DNA of 53,867 nucleotides from Pseudobdellovibrionaceae bacterium (lineage in GTDB: Bacteria; Bdellovibrionota_B; Oligoflexia; Oligoflexales; Bog-1112): NCBI GenBank assembly GCA_002711925.1, contig PASJ01000023.1:1-53867 (forward strand), written 5' to 3'. The notes under the pieces were generated by a model, which worked only from the letters and a program-made list of their open reading frames with translations, was not told the origin of the DNA and made no database searches. Positions 28,280-36,186 of the stretch are shown one piece after another; the stretch's first letter is position 1; every line of letters begins with the position of its first letter. The position numbers and the translations under genes were made by a program.

Positions 28280-28423
28280 ATGAAAAAATTAGAAGAAAAA
28301 GATTTAAGACGTGAAGGGATAGGTTGGATTCAAATTCTTATTATTATGCTCGCTTTTCCTGCTTTATTTTTTTTCTGTGTTTTTTTTCCAATTTGGGTTG
28401 GATTAACTCCAAGGTTCCCGTAA
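28280..28423 (+). CDS. Small membrane protein (47 aa), unknown
   Basis: A short ORF with AAAGG 8 nt before its ATG. The product starts with a charged segment (MKKLEEKDLRREG), then one transmembrane helix (IQILIIMLAFPALFFFCVFF) and a short tail ending TPRFP. It lies 127 nt upstream of ctaB in the same orientation, so it may be cotranscribed with the heme O synthase gene. It resembles the size and layout of small accessory subunits of membrane complexes, but I recognise no specific family. Good Shine-Dalgarno spacing and the amphipathic-then-hydrophobic design argue that it is real. Confidence 0.6.
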   Translation: MKKLEEKDLRREGIGWIQILIIMLAFPALFFFCVFFPIWVGLTPRFP

Positions 28424-28550
28424 GTTTCAATATTGAGTTTTGGTGAGAAGTGTACCTGAGCCTCTGGTTTTTAGAGTTGGTTTCATATGCTACACCATAA
28501 GATATATATTTTGGATTGCGCTCGTATATTTTATTTGAGGTTTGATATTC

Positions 28551-29468
28551 ATGGTAAGTAAAAATCTTTGTCTTGGAGTTCAAAGAGAAAAGCGTTCTTC
28601 TTCTCTGCTTTACGATTGTTTTATCCTGACAAAACCAACAATAACTTTACTTGTTGTTGTTACAACCTTACCAAGTCTACTACTTGCATCAAAACAGATG
28701 CCTTCTTTATTTATGATTACAATGACCTTGCTGGGGACAGCCTTAGCATCAGGGTCTGCTGCTGTTTTCAATCAGCTCATTGAATCTAAAATAGATTGCG
28801 AGATGGAAAGAACAAAAAAAAGGTCTCTCCCTAGTGGGCGCTTAAGCAACTATCAAGCAGCTATCTTCGCTGTAATAATGGGGCTTGCAGCCTTTTTAAT
28901 TCTCTACTTTTTGGCAAAACCCCTTGCTGCGTTTATTGCTTTTGCTGGACATGTTTATTACGTCTTTTTTTATACGATGTTTTTGAAGAAAAAAACTCCC
29001 CAAAATATAGTTATAGGTGGTGCCGCTGGTGCTGTTGGTCCTCTAATAGGATGGGCTGCTGTAACTGGAACTTTAGATTGGCCTGCTTGGATTTTATTTC
29101 TGATGATTGTTTTATGGACCCCTCCGCACTTTTGGGCTCTTGCTTTGAAGTATAAGGAAGATTATGCAAAAGTTGGAATTCCCATGTATCCTGTAATCTA
29201 CGGAGATAAAAAAACTCATAAGCAGATGTTTCTTTACACCTTGTCTTTGGTTCCTACTATTGTGGTCCTTTACATAGGTGGTGTTGTTGGAGTGTCTTAC
29301 TTATTTTGTGCAGGTGCTTTTACGATAAAATTTATTTGGGATGCTTATAAACTTCTATTAACTGGTGATAACAAGCTTGCTATGCCACTTTTTCACTATT
29401 CATGTACGTATGCGTTTATTCTTTTTCTTGGGCTAGTTTTTGATAAATGGCTACAAAATATAATTTAG
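28551..29468 (+). CDS. ctaB: Protoheme IX farnesyltransferase (heme O synthase)
   Basis: UbiA-family inner-membrane prenyltransferase that adds a farnesyl group to heme b for heme-copper oxidases. The 305-aa protein has about nine hydrophobic helices and both polyprenyl-diphosphate/Mg2+ loops: NQLIESKIDCEMERTKKRSLPSGR-type first motif and the second YKEDYAKVGIPMYP, together with VLWTPPHFWALAL. ATG 28551 has GAGG 10 nt upstream; the TTG at 28542 would be too close to it. No cytochrome oxidase genes are in the window, so it is detached from its usual cox cluster. Confidence 0.94.
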   Translation: MVSKNLCLGVQREKRSSSLLYDCFILTKPTITLLVVVTTLPSLLLASKQMPSLFMITMTLLGTALASGSAAVFNQLIESKIDCEMERTKKRSLPSGRLSNYQAAIFAVIMGLAAFLILYFLAKPLAAFIAFAGHVYYVFFYTMFLKKKTPQNIVIGGAAGAVGPLIGWAAVTGTLDWPAWILFLMIVLWTPPHFWALALKYKEDYAKVGIPMYPVIYGDKKTHKQMFLYTLSLVPTIVVLYIGGVVGVSYLFCAGAFTIKFIWDAYKLLLTGDNKLAMPLFHYSCTYAFILFLGLVFDKWLQNII

Positions 29469-29601
29469 GCTTGTAATTTTATTCTTTAAATCAAAAGATT
29501 AAAGAATCTTGTGGATATTTCCTTGCGAAAAGAGAAGAAAAATGGCATTTTTTATGATCCATTAAAAAATTCTTTATTTTAGTAATATGAGGCAAAAGGC
29601 T

Positions 29602-29874
29602 ATGGAGCAAGACACTAAGGTTGGTGCTGATAAAGTCGACGACCAAACAAAACTACTTAAGCGTATTCAAGACGTTATTGATGAACACATTACTCCTTAT
29701 CTAGAGATGCACGGAGGAGGGTGTGAGCTTATTGGTTTCGAAAATGGAATAGTTACACTACGTCTTTTTGGAGGTTGTTCAGGCTGTCCTTCGAGTCATA
29801 TAACCCTATTCAATGGTATTGTGCCAATTTTACGTGAGAATGTTTCAGAAGTCGAGGACGTGCTTTTAGGTTAG
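29602..29874 (+). CDS. NifU-like C-terminal domain Fe-S scaffold protein
   Basis: Small [4Fe-4S] scaffold or carrier protein. The 90-aa product is a single NifU C-terminal (Nfu) domain: LLKRIQDVIDEHITPYLEMHGGG, the GIVTLRLFGGCSGCPSS motif with the cluster-binding CxxC, and LRENVSEVEDVL at the end. It lacks the A-type domain of NfuA. ATG 29602 is chosen because GAGG lies 9 nt upstream; the ATG at 29587 has none. It stands alone, 130 nt after ctaB. BolA and Rieske genes nearby fit an Fe-S context. GGTTAG/CTAACC (29869-29874, 29911-29916) followed by T4 may be a weak terminator. Confidence 0.9.
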   Translation: MEQDTKVGADKVDDQTKLLKRIQDVIDEHITPYLEMHGGGCELIGFENGIVTLRLFGGCSGCPSSHITLFNGIVPILRENVSEVEDVLLG

Positions 29875-29976
29875 AGTTTTTGAGTGTATGATATTGTAAA
29901 AGCCGTTCATCTAACCTTTTGAGTGGAAAACGTTTCTTTCAATTTAAGTGTTTTTTTTCGTTTTTTCAAATAAGAA

Positions 29977-30081
29977 TTCTCCAGGAGCACTGAGGATCAG
30001 TGCCGTCGGAGGTGCGCTTAAAAAGTTTAAGATTAAACTTCCTTCCTATATCTTCCGCGTGCCTTACTAATGACTGGAGAG
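29977..30081 (+). ncRNA. Candidate structured RNA with three-way junction, unknown family
   Basis: A 105-nt segment folds by eye into a closed structure. P1: 29977-29984 with 30074-30081 (8 bp, includes CTCCAG/CTGGAG). P2: GCACTGA (29987-29993) with TCAGTGC (29997-30003). P3: AGGTGCGC (30010-30017) with GCGTGCCT (30057-30064), two G-U pairs. P4: AAGTTT (30023-30028) with AAACTT (30035-30040). P2 and the P3-P4 arm branch from P1. It is much more G+C-rich than the flanks and is in a 700-bp stretch without a credible protein gene. I match it to no riboswitch, tmRNA, 6S or ribozyme consensus I know. Strand is uncertain; plus is assumed. Confidence 0.5.
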
Positions 30082-30585
30082 CTTAATTTTAGATCCATTT
30101 TGCTAAAAGATTTAGACTTTGCTGCTTGATAAAAAGGTTTTTAACTTGTTAGAGTCTCTGAGCTCTCTCGTAAATAGAGTAGTTAACGACGATCTTTTGT
30201 CTTACTTCTTGTTTCTGCTGCTTGGTGTATCTCGTTTAAACCTGATTTTTCATTGTAATCGATGGCTGAAGCAAGAGCAAAACAAAAGAAGATTGAAAAG
30301 CTTGTAGCAAGCAGTATTAAACAGATGTATTTATATGATTTCATAAGTTTACCTCCTCGAGAGTGTGATAAGTTATAGGTTTATTCAAAGGAAAAATGCC
30401 TCATACCTCATAAATGAAGTGCATTTAGCTTTAATTTAAGAGCTTGCTGAATTAAAAATTAACGAAAATTTGGCCTATTATAGCTTAATCAAAAAAAAAA
30501 TCAAGGCAAAAGACGACTTTCAAACGGGATGGCTGTAAGGTTTTGTTTTTTTTGTTTTTTTAAATTTAATAAAAGTAAAGTTGAG
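30082..30585. other. Gene-poor region after RNA candidate
   Basis: About 500 bp with no well-supported gene. A 38-codon ORF from ATG 30262 to TAG 30378 encodes a basic peptide starting MAEARAKQKKIEKL, but it lacks a Shine-Dalgarno site and any signature. A 30396-30426 segment (AAATGC...GCATTT around TCAT/ATGA) can form an imperfect hairpin. The 3' end holds T-runs that may end transcription of the convergent Rieske gene. It could contain a decayed gene or a longer RNA continuing from the structured element. Confidence 0.4.
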
Positions 30586-30924
30586 TCAAAATTTTTCTTC
30601 TGGTTCAATCGGACTTAAAACATCAACATATATGTTGTGATCATCAATCTTTAAAGGAAACTTCCTTAAGTAAGCCCAAGGTTCTGTGAAACACTCACCT
30701 GTCTCCATGTCATATTCCCAACCATGACGTGGACAAAATACTGTTTTTTCAGCCAGACCTTCACTTAAAAGAAAAGCATTTTGATGTTTGCAGCTAGCTT
30801 CGATTGCGTAGAAAGACCCGTCTTTTCTTTTAAAAACAGCGATATGTTTTGTTAAATACTTAAAACAATGGTACTTTTTTATTTTAAAATCTGTCGTTTG
30901 CGCAACTTTTATAAATTTTGACAT
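30586..30924 (-). CDS. Rieske [2Fe-2S] ferredoxin-like protein
   Basis: Small soluble electron-transfer protein. The 112-aa product is one Rieske domain with both ligand motifs: CKHQNA (Cys, His) and CPRHGWEYD (Cys, His), about 18 residues apart, then the family's ETGECFTEPWAYLRKFPL segment. There is no signal peptide, so it is cytosolic, resembling NirD-type or dioxygenase-ferredoxin-type proteins. No partner reductase or oxygenase is adjacent. It is divergent from bolA with a 124-bp shared promoter region. A specific role cannot be given. Confidence 0.9.
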   Translation of the reverse strand: MSKFIKVAQTTDFKIKKYHCFKYLTKHIAVFKRKDGSFYAIEASCKHQNAFLLSEGLAEKTVFCPRHGWEYDMETGECFTEPWAYLRKFPLKIDDHNIYVDVLSPIEPEEKF

Positions 30925-31048
30925 TTTTTCAGCTTCTCTTATCCAATGAATTGAAGATAGTTTTTGTTTTTAAAGTTAATACTTTTATATTACTTATTTT
31001 CAAGTATTACCTAATAAACCTGGTCTGTAAATATGAAAGGATTCCAGT

Positions 31049-31366
31049 GTGGAGAAAGTAGTTCAAAAAAAAATTGAAAGAAGCTTAAACGAGGCATTTA
31101 ATCCAGCTTTTCTAAAGGTCTCAAATGAAAGCTTCAAACACAACGTACCAAAAGGCTCAGAAACTCATTTTCAAGTGATTATAGTTTCAAATTATTTTGA
31201 AAGCTTAAACCAAGTTGACAGGCATAGGCAGGTATATAAAACTCTTGGAAATGAGATGAAAGAGTCAATTCATGCTTGCTCTATTCAGGCATTTACATTG
31301 ACTGAATGGGAAAAAAAGAAAGAAGATAGCTTTTCAACCCCTAACTGTGAACAATTCAAAAAATAA
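31049..31366 (+). CDS. bolA: BolA-family protein
   Basis: Probable Fe-S trafficking or stress-morphology protein, 105 aa. It has the BolA fold pattern: LNEAFNPAFLKVSNESFKH, THFQVIIVSNYFESLNQVDRHRQVYKTLG and the IHACSIQAFTLTEWEKKK end. The conserved histidine of BolA-type proteins (RHR) and a histidine in IHA are present. Start GTG 31049 has AAAGGA 7 nt upstream. BolA proteins usually pair with monothiol glutaredoxins; none is in this window, but a NifU-type scaffold and a Rieske protein are close. A GTTTTC/GAAAAC hairpin (31382-31397) separates it from the convergent lipoprotein gene. Confidence 0.9.
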   Translation: MEKVVQKKIERSLNEAFNPAFLKVSNESFKHNVPKGSETHFQVIIVSNYFESLNQVDRHRQVYKTLGNEMKESIHACSIQAFTLTEWEKKKEDSFSTPNCEQFKK

Positions 31367-31407
31367 TTAACCACCCTTTTTGTTTTCTTGTGAAAACGTT
31401 TTAAGGC

Positions 31408-33009
31408 TTATTCGAAAATTTTGCAGAATCCCCACGTATCAAGATAATCACATATTTGATAACAGCCCCACTTGGCATATTTTACTTGTTGGCAGAGGTA
31501 TTGATTTCCGCTACCCCTACTCCATGTTTCTTGACATTTTTTCTTGATCGAGTCCTCTGAGCATTTGTCTTTTATCTCTAAAAGTTTACCGGGTAAAGTT
31601 ACATCTTCAGTTTTTTCTTCCGGTTCTTCACTTTCGTCTAAGCTTTCTTCACCCTCTGGACTGGTGGTTTCAGTATCACTTTCTGGTAGATCTGGGATTG
31701 GAACTCTAGTATTGACACTGCGACAAGATCCCTTAGTCCAGGAAACAACACCATTTAATTCGGCCTGACAGGGGTTACTATAATCTTTATTATCACAACC
31801 GCACACTGGACTATACATCGCAACACACTGCTTGTTTGGATTAATAGATTCTTGATCAATACATTCATCTTTGTTTGGGGGGCTCGTTGCATCATAAACA
31901 TCTTTAGCTTGTTTTGTTAGATCATCAATTTTATCTTTTAACCCTGATTTCTCTTGGTAAGAGAATAGAAATTTTTCAGTTTTAGCATTTTTCATTGCGC
32001 TATGGATTTTACTTCTATCTGTAACGTAAGAATTTTTACAGTTATCAAAAGCTTCTTTTATTTTAGAGTTAGTTGTAAAAAAGTCAGACCTTTTGTCTTG
32101 CTCTTCTTTAAGACAAGAGTCTAGCAATTTATTGTCTTCTTGACTTTTTTGGGCTTTGTTTACTCCAACACGGACAAAGTCTTGAAAAATTTCTTTTTTA
32201 TAATCTTCGAGTCTTCCTTCTCTTTGGGCTTTCGGGATCTCGTAAATTTCTTCGGAACAATATGAATGATAAGTTGTTTTATCTATATTTTTCTCTTCAA
32301 GACTCCTGATAGACGCTTCTGTGTCAGACAGTCTTTTTTCTGCTTTACACCTTGAAAATCCAGAGCTGTTTTCTTTGAGCCAGTCAGAAAATATTTGTTT
32401 ATTGTCGCTTGTTAGTTTACTTTCTGTACATTTTAATAACTTTTGACTTATAAAGTCTTGTGAGAAATCTTTAGGTTTGCTTAACCAACTTTCAATATTT
32501 TCTTTATTTTTTTTTAGGGTTTCTAGTCTTTGCTTTGATTTTTCTAGAAAGCTTTCACTACATTCATCAACAGTCTTATCTAAAAAAGATTCCAAGTAAC
32601 TTCTTCTTGCATCAATTGATTGGATTGCAATATCCATTAATACTTTTTCATCTGTAAAAGGAATGTCACTATTTTTGAATTCAGCTTTTAAATCATTAAA
32701 ATCATCTAAAACCCCTTCAGGTTCGAGATTTTGTAAAATTATTTTTGTCATCTCAGATGAAAAAGATTCTGCATTATAAGAGCTATTTTCTTCTGTATTT
32801 ATAAACCCTTCTTCTTCTGGGCTTGTCATAAACTCTATATCAAGTTCTTCATCAGTTAAGCTACTTGTTAGTAACTCCGGTTGAACAATTTCCATTTCTT
32901 GAGCTCTTTTAATAAGAGCAACTGCTGATTGAACTTGATTTTGAAATTCATTTGATTCTTGACAGGAGACAAGAAAGGATATCACCAAAGAAAAAATAAT
33001 TTGTTTCAT
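31408..33009 (-). CDS. Kazal-domain-containing acidic lipoprotein (533 aa)
   Basis: Predicted surface or periplasmic lipoprotein with a protease-inhibitor-like domain. The signal peptide ends in the lipobox LVSC (Cys16). The next 360 residues are acidic, helical and coiled-coil-like with scattered cysteines. At about 380-425 is a Kazal-type domain (pattern QCVAMYSPVCGCDNKDYSNPC...GSC). After a Pro/Glu-rich linker (ESDTETTSPEGEESLDESEE) follows a cysteine-rich tail (CSEDSIKKKCQETW, YLCQQ, WGCYQICDY). The frame extends to 33084, but ATG 33009 has AAAGG 7 nt upstream and begins the signal peptide. Kazal domains inhibit serine proteases in other systems; whether this one does is inference. Confidence 0.85.
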   Translation of the reverse strand: MKQIIFSLVISFLVSCQESNEFQNQVQSAVALIKRAQEMEIVQPELLTSSLTDEELDIEFMTSPEEEGFINTEENSSYNAESFSSEMTKIILQNLEPEGVLDDFNDLKAEFKNSDIPFTDEKVLMDIAIQSIDARRSYLESFLDKTVDECSESFLEKSKQRLETLKKNKENIESWLSKPKDFSQDFISQKLLKCTESKLTSDNKQIFSDWLKENSSGFSRCKAEKRLSDTEASIRSLEEKNIDKTTYHSYCSEEIYEIPKAQREGRLEDYKKEIFQDFVRVGVNKAQKSQEDNKLLDSCLKEEQDKRSDFFTTNSKIKEAFDNCKNSYVTDRSKIHSAMKNAKTEKFLFSYQEKSGLKDKIDDLTKQAKDVYDATSPPNKDECIDQESINPNKQCVAMYSPVCGCDNKDYSNPCQAELNGVVSWTKGSCRSVNTRVPIPDLPESDTETTSPEGEESLDESEEPEEKTEDVTLPGKLLEIKDKCSEDSIKKKCQETWSRGSGNQYLCQQVKYAKWGCYQICDYLDTWGFCKIFE

Positions 33010-33266
33010 TTTTATACCTTTTCGAAATTTAATTATCTTTTTATTTACTGTATCATACTTCAAAGTTAATTTTTTAATTAACAATATTGTTTCTGAGTAT
33101 TTTTTGATAATTAAGGCTTTTCAAAAGAAAGTTGTTTTGAGAAAGTAAAAACAAAAGCAATTTGTTTTAATTGAAAAAAAAAAGATTTAATCATATATTT
33201 TAGTAGAATAGTGCGTGAAAATTTTTCAGTATATTTTATATAAATAAAAATATGGAGCCTTAGGAA

Positions 33267-33697
33267 ATGAAAAAAAATTTCTTGTTTTGAGCAGCTTGTT
33301 TTTTTTGGCAGCAGTTTTCTTAGTTTTTAAAACTGCTAAGGCTCCTGATGTTTATTTTTCAGGGCACGTATCTATCGCTAAAAACTTAAGAGAAAAAAAA
33401 CAAAATGCTAGATATGTATTTTTTGCTCTTTACGATGCTAGTCTTGAGGTGAATATGCCTATTGCCGCTTATCGTTATACCATGACAGAAAAAGAGCTTA
33501 AGCAAGGTCGGTTTTCTTTCAAGATGGGAGCAAATAATGTGTCTTTTATGCGAGAGCTTAATATTTTACCTAAGAATGTAAAATTTAAACTAAGAATACA
33601 AGAAAGTCCGCAGGTGGTTTTTGGCGGAGAAGCTGAGTTATCTAAAGAATGGTCTCCAATACCTTGGGGAACAAAAAACCTTGATCTTCATTTTTGA
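33267..33697 (+). CDS. Exported CcmI/CycH C-terminal-like protein, apparent frameshift in A8 run
   Basis: The conserved-looking 120-aa domain (DVYFSGHVSIAKNL, NARYVFFALYD, MPIAAYRYTM, then FKMGANN and VKFKLRIQ) resembles the free C-terminal domain of the cytochrome c maturation protein CcmI/CycH. That frame has no ATG: it is open only from a TTG at 33287. A proper ATG at 33267 with GGAG 9 nt upstream is in another frame and stops after seven codons. Inserting one A in the A8 run (33270-33277) joins them and yields a perfect signal peptide, MKKKFLVLSSLFFLAAVFLV. So there is either a homopolymer sequencing error, transcriptional slippage, or a phase-variable gene. Product homology is moderate by eye. 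Confidence 0.65.
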
Positions 33698-33711
33698 TTC
33701 TTGAGAATTAT

Positions 33712-34170
33712 TTATATCGCCTTTTTTCTATCGTTTGTGTCAATGATAAGAGTTACGGGTCCATCGGCGAAACTTTCAATTGACATTTTTTTTCCAAAAA
33801 TCCCAGTTTCAACATCTATTTCATGATTTTTAAGACTATGAATATAATTTTGGTAGAGTTCTTGAGCAAATTCAGGCGGGGCAGAATCTACAAACGAAGG
33901 CCGGCGACCTTTCAAGCAATTAGCAAATAAGGTAAATTGACTTATAACTAAAATTTGACCATTTATTTCTTTGATCGACAAGTTCATTTTATCATTTGTA
34001 TCATTGAATGCTCTTAAACTCACAGTTTTGCGAGCCAAAAATGAAGCATCTTCAGGCTCGTCTTTTCGTGATATTCCAAGAAGTACAAACCATCCTTTTT
34101 GTATATGACCTGTTATTTTATTATCAACACTGACTTTACACTCTTTGACTCTTTGTAAAACTGCTTTCAC
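33712..34170 (-). CDS. dtd: D-aminoacyl-tRNA deacylase
   Basis: Cytosolic editing enzyme that removes D-amino acids from mischarged tRNA. The 152-aa protein has the full DTD pattern: MKAVLQRVKECKVSVD, LLGISRKD, NLSIKEINGQILVISQFTLFANCLKGRRPSF (with SQFTL) and the C-terminal GIFGKKMSIESFADGPVT, where the GPVT motif is intact but the usual preceding Asn is Ala-Asp. GTG start with AGGA 7 nt upstream. It converges with the CcmI-like gene (14 nt apart). Confidence 0.94.
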   Translation of the reverse strand: MKAVLQRVKECKVSVDNKITGHIQKGWFVLLGISRKDEPEDASFLARKTVSLRAFNDTNDKMNLSIKEINGQILVISQFTLFANCLKGRRPSFVDSAPPEFAQELYQNYIHSLKNHEIDVETGIFGKKMSIESFADGPVTLIIDTNDRKKAI

Positions 34171-34392
34171 GGCTTCTTCCTTTATGTTTCGAAAAGTTTA
34201 GGGTATGAATATGAAGGTGTGGTTTTTTATGATTTCATCGATATTTATTTTTTTATAGTTTTCTTTGATTTAAAACCTTAAACTTTTATTGTCCTATCAA
34301 AGATGTTACTAAAAGCTTCAAGTTCTTAGAACTTCTTTATTTTATACTTTGAGTTAGTTTTGGCTTTTGAAAATATAGTGAGGATTTTTTTT

Positions 34393-35025
34393 GTGGCTAA
34401 GCATATTTATACTTTCGTTGAGCCTACAAATGAAAAACATCTAAATCTTGCATGTAAAGTTTTAGATAATCATGGTCTTATAGCCTATCCAACGGATGTG
34501 AATTGGGCCGTAGGGTGTGATTCAAGAAGCTCAAAAGCTCTTGATAAAATGAGAAAGTTAAGACCATCTCACCCAAAGGATCAGCCCTTTAGTTTAATCT
34601 GTAGCTCCATTTCTATGGTAGCAGAAATTGCGGTGATAGATCATTCAATTTACCGCTTATTAAAAAGGTTATGGCCAGGGCCTTATACATGCTTACTTAA
34701 GAGGAGTCGATTATTACCTCGCCACATCAGGGAAAAAAGACCTCTTTTAGGGGTGCGTGTTCCTCAATCTCATCTTATTCTCGATTTGGTGAAAACTTTT
34801 AACAGACCTATTTTGACTTCTTCTTTAAGTGTTCCCAGTAGCTATACGAAAGGTGAGCAGAAAATATTAAAATTTGGCTATGAAATAGATGAAAAATATG
34901 GTTATGCTCTAGATTTGATTCTTGATCTGGGTGAAGAGGTCTTTCCAGAAGTTACAACCATAGTTGATTTAAGTGATGGTACCCCGCATCTTGTGAGAGA
35001 AGGAATTGGAAAAGTTATTTTTTAA
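34393..35025 (+). CDS. YciO/TsaC (Sua5-YrdC)-family protein
   Basis: RNA-binding YrdC-fold protein; family members make threonylcarbamoyl-AMP for tRNA t6A or, as in YciO, have an unsettled role. The 210-aa protein starts its core with KVLDNHGLIAYPTDVNWAVGCD, then KMRKLRPSHPKDQPFSLI, LLKRLWPGPYTCLLK and LLGVRVPQ, ending VTTIVDLSDGTPHLVREG. Most family members have PTDTVYGLG; the DVNWAVG variant here is close to YciO-type proteins. The frame is open to 34360, but GTG 34393 has AGGA 8 nt upstream and gives the expected N-terminus. lipB follows after 30 nt. Confidence 0.85.
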   Translation: MAKHIYTFVEPTNEKHLNLACKVLDNHGLIAYPTDVNWAVGCDSRSSKALDKMRKLRPSHPKDQPFSLICSSISMVAEIAVIDHSIYRLLKRLWPGPYTCLLKRSRLLPRHIREKRPLLGVRVPQSHLILDLVKTFNRPILTSSLSVPSSYTKGEQKILKFGYEIDEKYGYALDLILDLGEEVFPEVTTIVDLSDGTPHLVREGIGKVIF

Positions 35026-35055
35026 ACTAATTAATTTAATTTTTGTAGAGAATAC

Positions 35056-35724
35056 ATGTTAGAGTTTTATAATCTTGGACTGACGTCATATAAAAATTCT
35101 TATGAAATTCAAAAAAGTGCTCACGATAAAGTTCTTTCAGGCGCATCTTGTGGAGTTGTTTTTTTTGTTGAACACACAAAAATTGTTACTTTAGGTAAAA
35201 ACTCAGATGATAGTAATATCCTTGTTAGTCTAAAAAGTTTAGAAAAAGAAAAAGTTAGTTTTTGTATAACAGATAGGGGTGGAGAAGTTACAAGTCATAT
35301 GCCTGGACAGTTGGTTATTTACCCTGTTTTGCCTTTAACAAAGATGAACCTTTCTGTTCGTTCTTATGTCAGAATGCTTGAAGATATTGTTGTTCATGTC
35401 TTGTCTTGTTTTTCAATTGAAGCTTATAAAGATCCAATTTACCCAGGGATTTGGACGAAAAAGGGGAAGATTTGTTCTGTCGGTATAAGGGTTAAAAAAC
35501 GTATTTCTTACCATGGTTTAGCCCTCAATGTAAGTAATGACTTGTCTCTTTTTTCAAAGATAATCCCTTGTGGAATAAAAAATAGTAAAGTGGTTTCTGT
35601 AAATAAAGTATTAAAGAAATCGTTGTCAACCAAAGATTTTCTTCCTGTTTTTGTAGATGCTTTTAACAAGTATTTGCATCAAGATGAAAACTATAAAAAA
35701 ATAAAAAAGACATGGGTGATGTAG
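35056..35724 (+). CDS. lipB: Octanoyl-ACP:protein N-octanoyltransferase
   Basis: Transfers octanoate from ACP to lipoyl domains, the first step of protein lipoylation. The 222-aa protein has the LipB motifs: VVFFVEHTKIVTLGKNS, TDRGGEVTSHMPGQLVIYPVL, KGKICSVGIRVKKRISYHGLALNV with the catalytic lysine, and IIPCGIKNSKVVS with the catalytic cysteine. TSHMPGQ replaces the common TYHGPGQ. lipA is not in the window. It overlaps the next ORF by 13 nt. Confidence 0.93.
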   Translation: MLEFYNLGLTSYKNSYEIQKSAHDKVLSGASCGVVFFVEHTKIVTLGKNSDDSNILVSLKSLEKEKVSFCITDRGGEVTSHMPGQLVIYPVLPLTKMNLSVRSYVRMLEDIVVHVLSCFSIEAYKDPIYPGIWTKKGKICSVGIRVKKRISYHGLALNVSNDLSLFSKIIPCGIKNSKVVSVNKVLKKSLSTKDFLPVFVDAFNKYLHQDENYKKIKKTWVM

Positions 35725-35996
35725 TGCAAGAAGGAATGTTAGAGTCTCATTCAACGGAATTTTTTTTGAAAGATAAAGAGCATGGAATTAGTTCTTGCTG
35801 CTTTAAAACTGTGGATCAGCATGTTGAACATAATTCTATGATGGTTTGTCAGATTTGTAATTTTATTATCAAATGTTTTACAAACGAATCTGAGTATAGA
35901 CGATATGTCTTATTTTGTAAGTCAAGACAAAGAAAGATCCAATTTACTCGAAGGAATAACTATTATATTGTTGTCTTTCGTTCATATAGGCACTGA
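35712..35996 (+). CDS. Hypothetical cysteine-rich small protein overlapping lipB
   Basis: A 94-aa ORF whose ATG lies 13 nt inside lipB; alternative starts are GTG 35724 or ATG 35736. It contains clustered cysteines (SSCCF, VCQICNFIIKCF, LFCKSRQ) that could bind zinc, and a basic C-terminus. No family is recognised and no Shine-Dalgarno site is clear, so expression would rely on coupling to lipB. It may be a real small protein or a chance ORF; the long open frame in AT-rich DNA tips me slightly toward real. The 190 bp after it hold nothing I recognise. Confidence 0.45.
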   Translation: MGDVVQEGMLESHSTEFFLKDKEHGISSCCFKTVDQHVEHNSMMVCQICNFIIKCFTNESEYRRYVLFCKSRQRKIQFTRRNNYYIVVFRSYRH

Positions 35997-36186
35997 TAAT
36001 AATTTAACAATTGAATTGGTTTTTAGAGAACAAATTAAATCAACTTTCCCATAGATTTAAGTTATCAAAGATTGAATTTTAGTTTCAATTGAGCTAAAGT
36101 GTTACTTTATAGAAGTCTTGAGTTTAACTTTCCTCTTGATCTCTTTTTTGTAATTGAATTATTTTTTGTTGCTAAGTTTACGATCT

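Noticed and set aside
29977-30081. Hammerhead ribozyme, tRNA-Sec or tmRNA as identity of the structured RNA
   Set aside because: No CUGANGA/GAAA hammerhead core, no T-loop or CCA end, and no tag-peptide region or tmRNA ends.
30119-30307. 62-codon ORF after the RNA candidate
   Set aside because: No canonical start with Shine-Dalgarno site; composition looks like translated AT-rich noncoding DNA.
30262-30378. 38-codon ORF (MAEARAKQ...)
   Set aside because: No ribosome site or recognisable signature; left as part of the gene-poor region description rather than called as a gene.
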